Assembly (NCBI RefSeq): GCF_016598775.1
Contig: NZ_CP066802.1
Span: forward strand, 1,984,001-2,048,000
DNA length: 64,000 bases
Reading direction: 5' to 3'
Origin: Actinomyces weissii
GTDB taxonomy: Bacteria > Actinomycetota > Actinomycetes > Actinomycetales > Actinomycetaceae
Below the pieces are notes generated by a model, which was not told the origin of the DNA, made no database searches, and was given only the letters and a program-made list of their open reading frames with translations. Shown one piece after another: positions 42,828 to 51,344 of this stretch (the first letter of the stretch is position 1; each line of letters starts with the position of its first letter). A program made the position numbers and the translations under genes.

Positions 42828-44201
42828 GTGACCCGCACCTCCCCCTTGGACACCTCTGGAAGCCGCCACCGGCCCTGGCCCCGCGCCCTGCAGGTGCTGG
42901 CCGTGTGGGGCGCCGCCACGGCCCTGAGCTTCCTGGTGCTGCGCCTGGGGGCGCAGGACACCCCCGCCACCCCCTGGGGCGGGGCCGCACCCACCTGGCT
43001 GGAGCACATGGCCTTCTGGGACGCCGGCTGGTACGAGCGGGTGCTGGTGGAGGGCTACCCGGGGACGCTCCCGGAAGGGCCAGGGGGCCAGGTGCAGGCC
43101 AACGCCTGGGCCTTCATGCCCCTGCTGCCCTACCTGTGCCTGCCTCTGATGACTCTGGGGCTGCCTTTCTACGCCGCAGGCGCGCTGGTGGCCACGCTCG
43201 CCTCCGGGGCGGCCGCCATCGTGCTGGACCGGTGGCTGGCACCGCGTGCCGGGCAGGAAACCTCCTTGTGGGCGGTGGGCCTGCTGTGGGCCTCCCCCTG
43301 CGCCCCGGTGCTGCAGACGCCGTACGCGGAGTCCCTGGGGCTGCTGCTGGTGTCCGGGACCCTGCTCCTGGCTGAGCGGGGCCGCTACCTGACGGCGCTG
43401 CCGGTGGCCCTGCTGGCCACCTTCTCCCGCCCCGTGGGAGTACCCCTCTCCGCCACCCTGGGCCTGTGGTGGGCCTGGCGGGTGCTCAGCACCGGGGCCG
43501 TCCCCCTGCCTGCAGCCCTGGCCCGGCTGCGCAGCCCCCTGGCCGCCTGGCTACCCACGGCGGGCGGGCCCGTCCCAGCCGCCAGCTCCGGCTCGACGGC
43601 GGACGCCGCCCCTGGCCTCGGCTCCCCCTCCAGCACCCTCCTGAGGGTTGGCTCCTGCTCCGCCCCTGACACCCCTGCCCGCCCCACCTGTGCAGCCGTC
43701 CGCCCGCACGGACTGCTGGGCCTGAGCCTGGCGACGGGCTGCGCCGCCCTGTCCTGGCCCCTGCTGGCCGCACTGGCCACCGGGCGGGCCGACGCCTACA
43801 CCGCCACGGAGACCGCCTGGCGCGGCCAGCACCTGACGCCCTTCCTCCCCTGGCTGGAGCGCTCGGGGTACTTCGTCGGCCCCCACCTGGGGCCGCTGCT
43901 GCTTGCCGCCGGGCTGCTGCTGATGCTGCTGGCCCTCACCTCCCCGGCGCTGCGCGGCCTCGGGCCCGCCGCCTGGTGGTGGTGCGTGGGCTACCTGCTC
44001 TACCTGCTGACCTTCTTTGACCCCACCACCTCCCTGCTGCGGCTGCTGCTGCCCCTGGCCCCCGCGGCCTGGGCCCTGGCCTGCACGGTGCGCCCCCGCC
44101 GTCGCCGCCTGGCGCTGCTGCTGCTTGCCCTGGTCGGGCAGCTGTTCTGGGTCAGCTGGGTGTGGGACCTGGGCTCCGTGACCATCCAGTGGGTCCCCTG
44201 A
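42828..44201 (+). CDS. PIG-V-like membrane glycosyltransferase (GT-C)
   Basis: A 457-residue protein with about ten membrane helices and a Ser/Pro/Thr-rich cytoplasmic insertion near residues 235-290. WLEHMAFWDAGWYERVLVEGYP is the GT-C motif of actinobacterial PIG-V-like mannosyltransferases, where the Asp is catalytic. The following segments (WAFMPLLPYLCLPLM, TPYAESLGLLLV) match that family. The GTG at 42828 follows TAGGCT by six bases and no Shine-Dalgarno is present. It is followed by a GtrA-like gene 61 bases on. The expected role is transfer of a mannose-like sugar from a polyprenyl-phosphate donor outside the membrane. Confidence 0.8.
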   Translation: MTRTSPLDTSGSRHRPWPRALQVLAVWGAATALSFLVLRLGAQDTPATPWGGAAPTWLEHMAFWDAGWYERVLVEGYPGTLPEGPGGQVQANAWAFMPLLPYLCLPLMTLGLPFYAAGALVATLASGAAAIVLDRWLAPRAGQETSLWAVGLLWASPCAPVLQTPYAESLGLLLVSGTLLLAERGRYLTALPVALLATFSRPVGVPLSATLGLWWAWRVLSTGAVPLPAALARLRSPLAAWLPTAGGPVPAASSGSTADAAPGLGSPSSTLLRVGSCSAPDTPARPTCAAVRPHGLLGLSLATGCAALSWPLLAALATGRADAYTATETAWRGQHLTPFLPWLERSGYFVGPHLGPLLLAAGLLLMLLALTSPALRGLGPAAWWWCVGYLLYLLTFFDPTTSLLRLLLPLAPAAWALACTVRPRRRRLALLLLALVGQLFWVSWVWDLGSVTIQWVP

Positions 44202-44250
44202 CCTGCATCGCCAAGCGCATAGCGGTTCCGGGAGCGCCACGGCCACCCCG

Positions 44251-44256
44251 TAGGAT
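44251..44256 (+). promoter_or_regulatory. -10 box, leaderless GtrA gene
   Basis: TAGGAT six bases before the GTG at 44263. Confidence 0.6.
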
Positions 44257-44262
44257 GGCGCG

Positions 44263-44754
44263 GTGACCACCGCGACCAAGACCGTGCCCACCAGCTCCGT
44301 GAAGCAGCGGCTGCTGGCCTGGGTGCGGGAGCTGCTGCAGTTCGGGACGGTCGGTGGCCTGGCCTTCGTCGTCGACGTCGGGCTCTTCAACCTCCTGCAG
44401 CACGGACCCACCGGGGTACTGGCTGGCCACCCCAACAGCGCCAACGTGGCCTCAGCGGCGGTGGCCACCACCTTCTCCTGGACCATGAACCGCCTGTGGA
44501 CCTACCGGGGCCGCACCCAGGAGAACGCGGCGCGCGAGGCCTTCCTCTTCGTGATGGGCAACCTCGGCGGCCTGGTGATAACGCAGCTGTGCCTGCTGTT
44601 CACCCACCACGTGCTGGGGCGCACCAGCCCGTTGGCGGACAACGTAGCCGCCTACGTCGTCGGCTTCGCCTTGGGCACGGCCTTCCGCTTCCTCTTCTAC
44701 CACTACGTGGTGTTCACCGGAAAGGGCAGGCAGGCCGCCACCAAAGGCGCCTGA
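44263..44754 (+). CDS. GtrA family protein (second)
   Basis: A 163-residue protein with four helices. ELLQFGTVGGLAFVVDVGLFNLL is the GtrA signature and AATTFSWTMNRLWTYRGR-like sequence (VATTFSWTMNRLWTYRGR) marks the conserved cytoplasmic loop before helix three. GtrA proteins are thought to flip polyprenyl-linked sugars. The GTG at 44263 is six bases after TAGGAT. Its neighbour upstream is the PIG-V-like GT-C enzyme, so the two could work together, but no GT2 partner is adjacent here. The GT2/DUF2304 genes at 36454-37595 are a possible donor-synthesising partner. Confidence 0.87.
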   Translation: MTTATKTVPTSSVKQRLLAWVRELLQFGTVGGLAFVVDVGLFNLLQHGPTGVLAGHPNSANVASAAVATTFSWTMNRLWTYRGRTQENAAREAFLFVMGNLGGLVITQLCLLFTHHVLGRTSPLADNVAAYVVGFALGTAFRFLFYHYVVFTGKGRQAATKGA

Positions 44755-44919
44755 GCGACGACGTCGCCACCCCCAGCCCCCAAGAGCAACCAGGCCGTGC
44801 CCCGCCGTCGGGTGCAGCCACGCCGTCGCCGCAGCCCACCAGAGCCCCACCCTGCCACCGTGCCCAAGGCCACAAGACCTTTGAGGTAATGCTCATGGCC
44901 TGCCCCACTGGCCGCCACC

Positions 44920-44925
44920 TAGCCT
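44920..44925 (+). promoter_or_regulatory. -10 box, leaderless DedA gene
   Basis: TAGCCT seven bases before the GTG at 44933. Confidence 0.55.
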
Positions 44926-44932
44926 GGGGGGT

Positions 44933-45721
44933 GTGACCGCACTTGCCACGGCCCTTACGGCCGGACTCTCCGCAGCCCTGCCCCTCCCCGCCCTGCCTGC
45001 CCCCGCCCTGGGGCCCGAGTGGCTGGACCCCGCCAACATGATCTCCGCCTTCGTGGGCTGGGTAGGTCCGTGGGCGATCCTGGGCGTGATGCTGGTGATC
45101 TTCGCGGAGACCGGCCTGCTGGTGGGCTTCTTCCTGCCCGGGGACTCCCTGCTGTTCACCCTGGGGATGTTCGTGGCCATCGGTGAGGCCGACCCTAGCC
45201 GTGGTGTGCCCGTGCACATCTGGGTGGCGGCGCCCCTGATGTTCCTGGCGGCTGTGCTGGGCAACCAGTGCGGGTACCTGATCGGCCGCAAGGCGGGCCC
45301 GGCGGTCTTCAACAAGCCTGACTCGCGCTTCTTCAAGCAGGAGTACGTGGAGCGCACCGAGGTCTTCTTTGAGAAGCACGGCGGCAAGGCCATCACCCTG
45401 GCCCAGTTCGTGCCGATCGTGAGGACCTTCACCCCGGTCATGGCGGGCGTGGGCCGTATGCACTACCTGCACTTCCTGGGCTTCAACGCCCTGGGGGCGA
45501 CCTTCTGGGGCTTTGGTATCACCTGGCTGGGCTACCTGCTGGGCAACATCCAGTGGATCCAGAAGAACATCGACGTGATGATCCTGGTAATCGTGGGGAT
45601 CTCCGTGCTGCCGATGGTCCTCTCCGCCCTGCGCAGCTGGCTGGCCTCCCGCAAGCAGCAGGCCGTGGTGGCCGACGCCCCGCAGGCCGGGGTGGCCGAC
45701 GTCGACCTCCAGCAGTCCTGA
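44933..45721 (+). CDS. DedA family membrane protein
   Basis: A 262-residue protein of the DedA/SNARE-associated family, whose members translocate lipids such as undecaprenyl phosphate across the membrane. FAETGLLVGFFLPGDSLLFTLG contains the conserved acidic and Gly-Asp residues, and FVPIVRTFTPVMAGVGRM carries the conserved Arg-rich motif. Membrane helices span about 35-230. The GTG at 44933 is seven bases after TAGCCT. Recycling of undecaprenyl phosphate would suit a genome region this rich in lipid-linked glycan synthesis, but the family's substrate differs between members. Confidence 0.92.
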   Translation: MTALATALTAGLSAALPLPALPAPALGPEWLDPANMISAFVGWVGPWAILGVMLVIFAETGLLVGFFLPGDSLLFTLGMFVAIGEADPSRGVPVHIWVAAPLMFLAAVLGNQCGYLIGRKAGPAVFNKPDSRFFKQEYVERTEVFFEKHGGKAITLAQFVPIVRTFTPVMAGVGRMHYLHFLGFNALGATFWGFGITWLGYLLGNIQWIQKNIDVMILVIVGISVLPMVLSALRSWLASRKQQAVVADAPQAGVADVDLQQS

Positions 45722-46054
45722 GCGCCCGCCGGATGGGGCGGTGCCACGCAGCCCTGAGCTCGGCGCGGCTGTTGCCTGGCCTGGGCTCCCTCTCACGGAA
45801 GTGCAGACTTTGCATCTCCTCCAGTGCCAGCCCACTTTCTGAGCTCCCCCTACGGAGGTGCGAAAGCCTTCGCTGCCAGCCCTGCCCAGCGCCCTGAGAG
45901 TTGCCTTGCCAGGGAGGAACACCCACCGCCGCAAGCCACAGGACACGCAGGACGCCAGTAACTTAGGCTCCCCTTACCGGTCTCGCGGTACATATGTCCC
46001 GGTCTCGCGGTACATATGTCCCGGTCTCGCGGGAGAGAGTAGGGTGAGAGGGGG
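45722..46054. other. 333-bp intergenic region with tandem repeat
   Basis: No gene is supported here. The region holds the 22-bp tandem repeat at 45978-46032 and otherwise ordinary sequence between the DedA gene and the convergent histidine kinase. Confidence 0.7.
45978..46032. repeat. 22-bp tandem repeat (first site)
   Basis: CGGTCTCGCGGTACATATG plus TCC is repeated twice in exact tandem at 45978-45999 and 46000-46021, then half again. Each unit includes the palindrome ACATATGT. A related copy lies at 62261-62293; both sites are just beyond the 3' end of a minus-strand gene and are preceded by CTTACCG. Confidence 0.85.
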
Positions 46055-47134
46055 TTAGAAGCGGCGCCAGCGGCCCACGCTGACCAGGGCCCCCTGCGGC
46101 AGCACCTTGTGCGGGTCCAGGGAGCGGGGCACCGCGTTGAGGAACACGGAGAACACCGGCGGGCGGCGGGACCGCAGCTCTATCCGGCCACCGTCGGCCT
46201 CCACCAGGTCCTTCGCCAGGGCCAGCCCCACCCCCGTCGAGCCGTGCCCGGAGACCGCCCGCTCAAAGATGAACGGTGCCAGCTCGTCGCTGACCCCCTT
46301 GCCCTCGTCGGCAATATCAATAAAGACGCCGGTCCCGCCGTTGGCGCTGCGCACGCTCACGCTGGTGGTCCCCGCTCCGTAGCGCAAGGAGTTCTCGATG
46401 ACGGTGGCCAGCACCTGCGCCAAGGAGCCCGGGCTGGCCAGCACCGGCATACCCACCTCGTCGTTCAGCACCAGGCGGCGGCCAGCCGCCACGAAGGCTG
46501 GCTCCCACTCCTCGCGCTGCCGCGCGAACACGTCCTCCAGGCGCAAGGCCTCCGTACTGCCACCGCTAGCCCGCCGGGAGGCCTTGAGCAGGTCCTCCAC
46601 CACCCCCGCCAGCCGCTCCACCTGCTCCAGGCAGGCGTGCGCCTCAGCGCGCGTGGCCTCGTCCGGGGCCGTCAGCTCAATCTCCTCCAGCCGCAGGGAC
46701 AAGCCGGTCAGCGGGGTGCGCAGCTGGTGGGAGGCGTCAGAGGCGAACTGCCGCTCCGCCGCGATCCGCCCCGCCACCCGCTCCGCGGAGCGCACCAGCT
46801 CGGCCTGCACCAGGTCGATCTCCTCGATCCCGGAGGCGCGCGGGCGGGGCCGCACCTGCCCCGAGCCCAGCTGCTCAGCCTCCGCCGCCAGGTAGATCAG
46901 GGGCGCGGAGATACGCCGGGAGCCCTTCGCGGCGACGACGTAGGCCGCCGCAGCCGCCACCAGAGCCAGCCCGAGAATGGTCAGGACCACCGTGAACAGC
47001 ACCTCCAGCCGGTCGTCAGGGTCCGGGGTGCTGCGCCAGGCGAGCACCACCCAGGCGCTGCCCAGAGGCACCCCCAGGACCGCGACGGCCACAGCCACCG
47101 AGGTCATCGCCATCGCCATGCTGCGACGTCGCAC
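46055..47134 (-). CDS. sensor histidine kinase
   Basis: A 359-residue membrane kinase. Two helices near the N-terminus (about 5-30 and 42-70) flank a very short extracytoplasmic loop, followed by a HAMP-like segment and the HisKA domain with phosphoacceptor His of ASDASHQLRTPLTG at about 135. The ATPase domain shows VIENSLRYGAG (N box), DIADEGKGV (G1) and GHGSTGVGLALAKDLVE (G2). AGGAGG precedes the GTG at 47134. The stop-to-start distance to the response regulator gene is 55 bases, so they are a probable operon. The signal is unknown; the short loop points to envelope or membrane sensing. Confidence 0.93.
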   Translation of the reverse strand: MRRRSMAMAMTSVAVAVAVLGVPLGSAWVVLAWRSTPDPDDRLEVLFTVVLTILGLALVAAAAAYVVAAKGSRRISAPLIYLAAEAEQLGSGQVRPRPRASGIEEIDLVQAELVRSAERVAGRIAAERQFASDASHQLRTPLTGLSLRLEEIELTAPDEATRAEAHACLEQVERLAGVVEDLLKASRRASGGSTEALRLEDVFARQREEWEPAFVAAGRRLVLNDEVGMPVLASPGSLAQVLATVIENSLRYGAGTTSVSVRSANGGTGVFIDIADEGKGVSDELAPFIFERAVSGHGSTGVGLALAKDLVEADGGRIELRSRRPPVFSVFLNAVPRSLDPHKVLPQGALVSVGRWRRF

Positions 47135-47189
47135 CGGCCCCTCCTAGACCATCCAGACACGACCGGCCAGCGCCGGGCAGGCCACCTGC

Positions 47190-47861
47190 TCAGGCAGCAA
47201 CCAGGCGGTAACCGCCCTCCTCGGTCAGCAGCATGGCCGGGGCGTCCGGGTCGTCCCCCAGCTTGCGCCGCAGCCAGGTCACGTGCATCTCCAGGGACTG
47301 CTTGCTGCCGGTGGGGTCCTCACCCCAGACCTCCTTGAGCACGTCCTCGCTGGCCAGCACCTGGCCCGCGCTGCGCACCAGCACCCGCAGCAGCTCGAAC
47401 TCGCGGGTGGTCAGCTGCAGCTCCCGGCTGCCTACGAAGGCGCGCCGTGCCGCGACGTCCACCTTGACCTCACCCGCCGTCAGGGTCTCCTCAATGGCCT
47501 CCCCGGAGGCCCGGCGCACCTGGGAGCGGACGCGGGCCAGCAGCTCGGCCAGGCGGAAGGGCTTGGTCACGTAGTCGTCGGCCCCGGCGTCCAGGCCCAC
47601 CACCTTGTCGGTCTCCTCACCGCGGGCGGTGAGCATGAGGATCGGAGTGGTCAGGCCCTGGGCCCGGACCTGGCGGGCCACGTCCAGGCCGTCGATGTCC
47701 GGCAGGCCCAGGTCCAGCACGATGATGTCGGCGCGGGAGACCTCACCCAGGGCGCCGTTGCCGGTGCCGTGGGTGACTACCTCATAGCCCTCCCGGCCGA
47801 AGGCTCGGGCCAGGGGCTCGGAGATAGCAGGGTCGTCCTCAACGAGAAGCACAGTGATCAC
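47190..47861 (-). CDS. OmpR/PhoB family response regulator
   Basis: A 223-residue regulator. The receiver domain (residues about 4-115) has acidic residues EDD at 8-10, phosphoacceptor Asp50 in IIVLDLGLPD, Thr of MLTARG and Lys of DYVTKPF. The C-terminal winged helix (about 125-223) shows LTTREFELLRVLVRSAGQVLA and MHVTWLRRKLG. I start at the GTG at 47861 because TAATAT lies seven bases upstream. An ATG at 47897 would add 12 residues with no family similarity. Partner of the kinase downstream. Targets are not visible in the sequence. Confidence 0.93.
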   Translation of the reverse strand: MITVLLVEDDPAISEPLARAFGREGYEVVTHGTGNGALGEVSRADIIVLDLGLPDIDGLDVARQVRAQGLTTPILMLTARGEETDKVVGLDAGADDYVTKPFRLAELLARVRSQVRRASGEAIEETLTAGEVKVDVAARRAFVGSRELQLTTREFELLRVLVRSAGQVLASEDVLKEVWGEDPTGSKQSLEMHVTWLRRKLGDDPDAPAMLLTEEGGYRLVAA

Positions 47862-47868
47862 GCTTTTG

Positions 47869-47874
47869 ATATTA
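47869..47874 (-). promoter_or_regulatory. -10 box, leaderless response regulator
   Basis: TAATAT on the minus strand, seven bases before the GTG at 47861. ATGACT lies about 17 bases upstream as a -35 candidate. Confidence 0.6.
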
Positions 47875-47976
47875 GGTGAGGTTCCCACAGCAGTCATCCT
47901 TTCCCAGGAGGCGATCAGTCCTCCTTCTGGCAGTTCTCAGAGTTAGGGTTGCGGGCAGCCTAGGCAGCGCCAGGGC

Positions 47977-49326
47977 TCAAGCCCGTTCCAGCTCCCAGGG
48001 GACTATCTGCCCCAGTCCACGCACCACCACCTCGTGGCAGGGGCGGACCCGGTACCGGGAGCCAGCCGGGCCGTTGACCAGGGCCAGCGCCGTGGGCTCG
48101 TCCATGCGGATCCCCCCGGGAGCGGCGGTGTCAACCAGCCGGGAGGCCAGGTTGACGGTGGGCCCGAACACGTCGCCGGAGCGGGAGACCACCCGCCCGT
48201 GGACCAGGCTGGCCCGTACCAGCAGCATGTCCGGCCCGGCCTGCAGCTCGTCCACCAGGGCGGTGACGACGTCGGCGGCGGTGGGCAGGTCGTCCGCGAT
48301 GTACATGACGGCGTCGCCGATGGTCTTGACCACCCGGGCCCCCCGCGAGGTGACCACGTCCCGGGCCGTGGACTCGAAGTCGTTGAGCATGCTGGTCAGG
48401 TCCGCGACCCCCATGGTCTGGGCCCGCTTGGTGAAGGACACGATGTCCACGAAGCCGAGCGAGCGGGTCAGGGGGAACAGGTCCTGCCCCACCTCCTCCT
48501 GCCCCCGGCGGGCCACCTCCGCCTCCGTGCGGGACACCAGGGCCGCCAGGTGACGCTTCCAGGCGTAGACCACCTGGGCGACCAGGGGCTCGATCATCTC
48601 CTCCACGTGCTCCAGGCAGAGCAGGCGGGCGGCGGAGTCGTCCATGGAGCGTCGGCGTGAGAGCTCGAAGACGAAGGCCTCCAGCTGCCACAGCACCAGC
48701 CTGTCCATCGTGTAGGACTGGGCGCGCAGCAGCTCGTTGAGGGTGGCCCGGGACAGGCGCTTCTCCTTGAGCAGGTTGATGACGCTCTTCAGGGAGTCCA
48801 CGTCCTGGTCCGTGAACAGCACCTGGCCGGGCATGACGTCGGCAAAGCCCATGGCCCGCCAGAAGCGCTCGGCGTCGCTGACCTCTACCCCAGCCTGCCG
48901 GGCCAGGCCCTCCAGGTCGTAGCAGGGCTCCCCTCCCAGCAGCGCACGCAGGCTGGACCCGCTGCGGCCCAGCCCTGAGGGGGGCTCCGCCGCAGGCTGG
49001 GACGCCTCGACGACAGGGGCAGCAGGCGCTGCTACAGCGTGCTCTACAGAGACATCCTGACCGGTCCCGCTCGGGCCGTGCGGAGGGGCGGCCCCCACCT
49101 GATCGCCTTCTGTCCGCCCGCTCGGGGCAGCGTGCGCGGCCCGCCCGCTACCTGTGGCGTCAGCCGGAGCCCCCGTGGCAGGCGCGGGGACAGAGGGCAG
49201 GCCGTCAGCGGGACGCCCCTGGCCGGGACGGCTGGAGGCCACGGCGGAGTGCGTGCAGGAGCCCACACCCGGGGCGGCCTGTGCCTGCCCCTGTGCGGCT
49301 CCGGTCTGCGCCTGCTCCGTACTCAC
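47977..49326 (-). CDS. class III adenylate/guanylate cyclase
   Basis: A 449-residue soluble protein. The first 120 residues are low-complexity Ala/Gly/Pro. Residues about 130-270 form a helical regulatory region (SLRALLGGEPCYDLEGLA, FWRAMGFADVMPGQ), as seen in actinobacterial cyclases. The catalytic domain runs from about 285. GFVDIVSFT supplies the first metal Asp, KTIGDAVMY (about 333-341) the substrate Lys and second metal Asp, and GPTVNLASRL the transition-state Asn/Arg, so it looks active and probably makes cAMP. The GTG at 49326 overlaps the birA stop (GTGA). TACTCT lies six bases upstream, inside birA, so it may have its own promoter. Confidence 0.9.
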   Translation of the reverse strand: MSTEQAQTGAAQGQAQAAPGVGSCTHSAVASSRPGQGRPADGLPSVPAPATGAPADATGSGRAAHAAPSGRTEGDQVGAAPPHGPSGTGQDVSVEHAVAAPAAPVVEASQPAAEPPSGLGRSGSSLRALLGGEPCYDLEGLARQAGVEVSDAERFWRAMGFADVMPGQVLFTDQDVDSLKSVINLLKEKRLSRATLNELLRAQSYTMDRLVLWQLEAFVFELSRRRSMDDSAARLLCLEHVEEMIEPLVAQVVYAWKRHLAALVSRTEAEVARRGQEEVGQDLFPLTRSLGFVDIVSFTKRAQTMGVADLTSMLNDFESTARDVVTSRGARVVKTIGDAVMYIADDLPTAADVVTALVDELQAGPDMLLVRASLVHGRVVSRSGDVFGPTVNLASRLVDTAAPGGIRMDEPTALALVNGPAGSRYRVRPCHEVVVRGLGQIVPWELERA

Positions 49327-50402
49327 TGGGCCAGAGTATCCCAGATCACACCAGGATGCCGCACAGAGGTCACCTCTGCTACCGCAAGGACCCGCAAGGA
49401 ACCCGCTGGGTCACGTAGTACCAGACCTGGTTCCAGCCCTACCGCCAGTCCTTCCACCGGGTCCTGCAGCCCCGGGACCTGCGCCTGGCACCACTGCCCC
49501 AGGGTGCTGCAGCCCTGGCGCACCGCCGCCCCCAGGGGGCATCCGGGGGCGTCCGGGTCCCCCTGCGCCGCCTCCCACCGACGCAGCAGGTCCGCCAGGT
49601 GGTGGCCAACCAGGTCCAGCACGAGGTCGGCGTCCCACCCGGCTGCGGGGCCGCCGTCTGCCGGAGCCGGCAGGAGACCAGCTTCACCAGCCTGCGGGAG
49701 CACCGCTGCCGGAGCAGCCCCCAGGCTGCTCAGGGAGGCCGCCCAGGGCACAGGCAGGCCAGAAGCCTGCTGCCCCAGGTTCACCCCGATGCCCACGACG
49801 ACGGCGCCTGCGGCCTCCCGGTCGGCGGGAGCCAACGGGCTGAGCCCGCCGCGGGGGGAAACCAGCTCCGTGAGCACCCCGGCCAGCTTGCGGCTGCGGC
49901 CCCAGCCGGGCAGGTCCTCCACCTGCTGGGTGGCCTTGGCAGGCGGTGCTGCCGGACCCTGGCCTGCGGCGGCAGGACCACTCTGGGCGGGGACAGCCAC
50001 GACGTCGTTGGGCCACTTGGTGCGCAAGGACCAGCCGCTGCCTGCCAGCAGGGGGCTGAGGGCCTGGCACACGGCCAGCCCGGCCAGCAGCGGCAGCCAG
50101 CCGAGCCGCTCAGCGGGGACCAGGGGGCGCAGCACCACGGAGGCGGTCAGGGCCCCGGCAGGGGGCGTGACCCAGGTGTGCTCGGCCCGGCCCCTCCCGC
50201 TGGTCTGCTCCGCGGCACGCAGCACGGAGAGGTGGGGCCAGCAAGGGCCGCTGGCCGGGTCCAGCAGGCCGTCCGGGCCGCTGAGCGCGGCCCGCAGGTC
50301 GTCGTTGGTGGAGCCCGTGCGGGGCACCACCACCCGGCGTGCCCAGGGAGAGCCGGTCCGGGGGCCTGCTCGTCCCGGCCCGGGGTGTCCGACGGTGCTC
50401 AC
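49323..50402 (-). CDS. birA: biotin--[acetyl-CoA-carboxylase] ligase
   Basis: Attaches biotin to the carboxyl-carrier domain of acyl-CoA carboxylases. The 359-residue enzyme has the biotin/adenylate motif as AEQTSGRGRAEHTWVTPPAG, LKWPNDV is represented by LRTKWPNDVVAV, and the C-terminal SH3-like domain is present. There is no N-terminal DNA-binding domain, so it is a class I ligase. The GTG start at 50402 follows TAGGCT by six bases. It is divergent from maf and the fused carboxylase, whose EAMKM carrier site is the obvious client. An inserted stretch rich in Ala/Pro near residues 145-175 is unusual. Confidence 0.9.
   Translation of the reverse strand: MSTVGHPGPGRAGPRTGSPWARRVVVPRTGSTNDDLRAALSGPDGLLDPASGPCWPHLSVLRAAEQTSGRGRAEHTWVTPPAGALTASVVLRPLVPAERLGWLPLLAGLAVCQALSPLLAGSGWSLRTKWPNDVVAVPAQSGPAAAGQGPAAPPAKATQQVEDLPGWGRSRKLAGVLTELVSPRGGLSPLAPADREAAGAVVVGIGVNLGQQASGLPVPWAASLSSLGAAPAAVLPQAGEAGLLPAPADGGPAAGWDADLVLDLVGHHLADLLRRWEAAQGDPDAPGCPLGAAVRQGCSTLGQWCQAQVPGLQDPVEGLAVGLEPGLVLRDPAGSLRVLAVAEVTSVRHPGVIWDTLAQ
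49333..49338 (-). promoter_or_regulatory. -10 box inside birA, leaderless cyclase
   Basis: TACTCT on the minus strand, six bases before the GTG at 49326. Confidence 0.45.
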
Positions 50403-50408
50403 GGGCAG

Positions 50409-50414
50409 AGCCTA
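50409..50414 (-). promoter_or_regulatory. -10 box, leaderless birA
   Basis: TAGGCT on the minus strand, six bases before the GTG at 50402. Confidence 0.6.
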
Positions 50415-50650
50415 GTGCAGCGGCTACGGCACAGCCCCTTCAGCCGCACCGGCCTCGCGCCCCTGTGGCCCCACGCTACGGCGGCCGTCAGGCAGATGCC
50501 CGTACCACCGTGCGGGTTTACCACTGCGGCGCAGCCCCTCCAGCCGCACCGGGCAGGCGGCGGTACAGCGTACCTCCCCGGTTGGCAGCCCCGACGCGCC
50601 TTGCCCCCACGGCCGCTACGGCGTCCTGGCAGGTACCCCGGTAGGTGGCG
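50415..50650. repeat. imperfect direct repeat between birA and maf
   Basis: Two units of roughly 100 bp share CAGCC-rich and CGCTACGGC-rich segments: CAGCCCCTTCAGCCGCACCGG near 50429 against CAGCCCCTCCAGCCGCACCGG near 50530 (one mismatch), and CGCTACGGCG near 50473 against 50610. No gene is supported in this 270-base divergent region. Confidence 0.5.
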
Positions 50651-50660
50651 CGCAAGTGGT

Positions 50661-50666
50661 TAGGCT
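50661..50666 (+). promoter_or_regulatory. -10 box, leaderless maf
   Basis: TAGGCT six bases before the GTG at 50673. It mirrors the birA promoter on the other side of the region. Confidence 0.6.
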
Positions 50667-50672
50667 CAGGGC

Positions 50673-51344
50673 GTGATCGTGCTTGCCTCCCAGTCCCCCG
50701 GCCGTCTGTCCACCCTGCGCGCAGCAGGGGTGGAGCCCCTGGTGCGGGTCTCCACGGTGGACGAGGACGCCGTGCTGCACGCCCTGCGCGCCCAGCACCT
50801 GCAGGAGGGCCGCCCCGCCCCGGGGCCCGTTGAGCAGGTACAGGCCCTGGCCCGGGCCAAGGCGCTGGACGTGGCGGCCCGGCTCAGCCCCCAGGAAGTG
50901 GCGCAGGCCAGTGGCCAGGGCGGCTGCGTCGTCGTCGGCTGTGACTCCATGCTGGAGCTGGACGGTCAGGTGCTGGGCAAGCCCGGCAGCCCCGAGAAGG
51001 TCCGCGAGCGCTGGCTGACCATGCGAGGACGTAGCGCCGTGCTGCACTCAGGGCACTTCCTGGTGCGGGTGGCTGACGGAGCCACTGCCGCAGGCGTGAG
51101 CTCGGGAGTGGTGCACTTCGGCCACCCCACGGAGGCGGAGATCGCCGCCTACGCGGCCACCGGCGAGCCTCAGTGGTGCGCGGGGGCCTTCACGATCGAC
51201 GGCCTGGGCGGGGCCTTCATCGAGTCCGTGGAGGGTGACCCGCACGGGGTGGTGGGTATCTCCCTGCCGCTGCTGCGCCGTCTGCTGGCAGGGCTGGGGG
51301 TCACCTGGACGGACCTGTGGAGCCTGCCGGGCGGGGTCCGGTGA
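50673..51344 (+). CDS. maf: Maf family nucleotide pyrophosphatase
   Basis: A nucleoside triphosphate pyrophosphatase of the Maf/HAM1-like superfamily, which clears non-canonical nucleotides. The 223-residue protein has VLASQSPGRLSTLRAAGV (the Maf ASxSPRR-type motif), VVVGCDSMLELDG (metal Asp) and KPGSPEKVRERW, ending in a GAFTIDGLGGAFIESVEGD segment typical of the family. The GTG at 50673 is six bases after TAGGCT. Its stop overlaps the start of the carboxylase gene (GTGA), so the two are coupled. The maf-carboxylase link is seen in other actinobacteria. Confidence 0.93.
   Translation: MIVLASQSPGRLSTLRAAGVEPLVRVSTVDEDAVLHALRAQHLQEGRPAPGPVEQVQALARAKALDVAARLSPQEVAQASGQGGCVVVGCDSMLELDGQVLGKPGSPEKVRERWLTMRGRSAVLHSGHFLVRVADGATAAGVSSGVVHFGHPTEAEIAAYAATGEPQWCAGAFTIDGLGGAFIESVEGDPHGVVGISLPLLRRLLAGLGVTWTDLWSLPGGVR

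Noticed and set aside
45978..46032. 22-bp tandem repeat as a CRISPR array
   Set aside because: The units are contiguous without spacers and there are no cas genes in the window.
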